Below, piece after piece: positions 63,636 to 64,000 of a stretch of 64,000 nt of DNA. How positions within the stretch are numbered: position 1 is the first letter of the stretch; the number at the start of each line of letters is the position of its first letter. Under the pieces are notes generated by a model. That model searched no databases, was not told the origin of the DNA, and saw only the letters and a program-made list of their open reading frames with translations. Source of the DNA: Streptacidiphilus sp. PB12-B1b (GTDB lineage Bacteria > Actinomycetota > Actinomycetes > Streptomycetales > Streptomycetaceae); the NCBI RefSeq assembly GCF_014084125.1, contig NZ_CP048405.1:6448001-6512000 (forward strand), read 5' to 3'. The translations under genes and the position numbers were made by a program.

Positions 63636-64000
63636 CCACCACCGTCCCCGACCCGCGCACGGCCGCCGCCCTCGCCGCCCGCCACCGCACAACCGAGGCT
63701 GCCCTCGGACGGGTCCGCGACGCCATCACCCGGCTCCGCCGCGAGAAGACCCAGCTCAGCGTCGCCGCCGTCGCCCGCCGCGCCAACGTCTCCCGCACCT
63801 TCCTCTACGACCACCCCGACGCCAGAGCCGCGGTCGCCACCGCCACGGCCGAAGCCGGCGAACGCCGGGCCCAGCTGGTCACCGACCAGGACGAGGCACG
63901 CGAGGCGACCTGGCGCGAACGGGCCCTCAACGCCGAGGACGCCCTCAAAGCCGCCCATGCCGAGATCCTCACCCAGCGCACGCGCATCGGCGAACTCATA
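63632..64000 (+). CDS. TnpC/DUF6262-like helical HTH protein, cut by right edge
   Basis: 123 visible codons. Ala/Arg-rich helix (TAAALAARHRTTEAALGRVRDAITRL), TetR-like HTH (QLSVAAVARRANVSRTFLYDHPDARAAV) and the start of a long coiled coil (ERALNAEDALKAAHAEILTQRTRIGEL). GTG 63632 overlaps the TnpB-like stop (GTGA); an ATG at 63626 in frame is an alternative. This is the usual third partner of Tn554-type triads. Confidence 0.78.
   Translation, partial: MTTTVPDPRTAAALAARHRTTEAALGRVRDAITRLRREKTQLSVAAVARRANVSRTFLYDHPDARAAVATATAEAGERRAQLVTDQDEAREATWRERALNAEDALKAAHAEILTQRTRIGELI

Larger units (their letters stand above)
50899..64000. mobile_element. accessory (defence) genomic island, right end outside the window
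   Basis: Left of about 50.9 kb every gene is core and in the expected Streptomyces order; to the right none is. The block holds two helicase-nuclease modules, a truncated nuclease-like gene and a recombinase triad, flanked on the left by tandem repeats. Base composition inside the helicase/HTH genes is visibly less GC-extreme than in the core genes. The left boundary is inferred, and the right boundary is not seen. Confidence 0.7.
59716..64000 (+). mobile_element. Tn554-like element with recombinase triad, right end outside the window
   Basis: Starts at the break in the nuclease-like gene (59715/59716), then two overlapping tyrosine recombinase genes and an overlapping small helical HTH gene. 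This order and these sizes are those of Tn554-type TnpA, TnpB and TnpC. Cargo and right end are not visible. Confidence 0.65.

Overview
The window is a high-GC actinobacterial chromosome segment. Codon use, GTG starts, the gene families and the gene order (cimA-ilvE-leuB ... serA-ilvC-ilvN-ilvB ... gatB-gatA-gatC ... ligA ... mnmA ... oligopeptide ABC operon ... gcvT-gcvH-glyA-sdaA) fit the Streptomycetaceae (Streptomyces, Kitasatospora or Streptacidiphilus). From memory, the order is collinear with the Streptomyces coelicolor region around SCO5529 to SCO5469. No species call is made.

Bases 1-15000 hold branched-chain amino acid and serine biosynthesis, nearly all on the minus strand: cimA (cut by the left edge), ilvE, leuB, chorismate mutase, serA, ilvC, ilvN, ilvB. 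Two transcription attenuators stand out. A 13-codon ilvB leader peptide carries an Ile-Leu-Val-Leu run, and a 16-codon ORF before cimA carries Leu-Ala-Leu-Ile-Ile. Each is followed by a hairpin plus T-tract. A tRNA-Lys(CTT), an HD-domain protein and a small type VII secretion cassette (two WXG100-type proteins and a mycosin) sit inside this block.

Bases 15000-37600 hold housekeeping and signalling genes: a membrane PAS-GGDEF protein, a D-2-hydroxyacid dehydrogenase, a large ATPase-LuxR regulator, a DUF4232-type lipoprotein, the GatCAB amidotransferase with a coupled 99-aa ORF between gatA and gatB, a GGDEF-EAL protein, ligA, a short MetE-like protein, an SDR, a LOG-like protein, mnmA with a cysteine desulfurase (tRNA 2-thiolation), an IclR regulator and a TRIC-type membrane protein.

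Bases 37600-50900 hold a complete oligopeptide ABC transporter operon (plus strand), two SseB-like genes, and a glycine/serine catabolic run, gcvT-gcvH-glyA-sdaA, headed by a tandem glycine riboswitch.

From about 50.9 kb to the right edge the window becomes an accessory island. Its left side has four tandem 11-bp repeats just after sdaA. Then come (i) a minus-strand PD-(D/E)XK-like protein overlapping a 1164-aa Ski2-like helicase, a Hachiman-like (HamA/HamB-like) defence pair; (ii) a divergent plus-strand pair, an HNH nuclease fused to an SF2 helicase with a 4-bp-overlapping 483-aa HTH protein, whose function I do not recognise and which is the best candidate for an undescribed defence system; (iii) a nuclease-like gene cut off after about 75 codons; and (iv) three overlapping genes for two tyrosine recombinases and a small helical HTH protein, the layout of a Tn554-type TnpA/TnpB/TnpC element running off the right edge. 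The truncated gene and a 12-bp direct repeat suggest the Tn554-like element landed inside an existing defence island.
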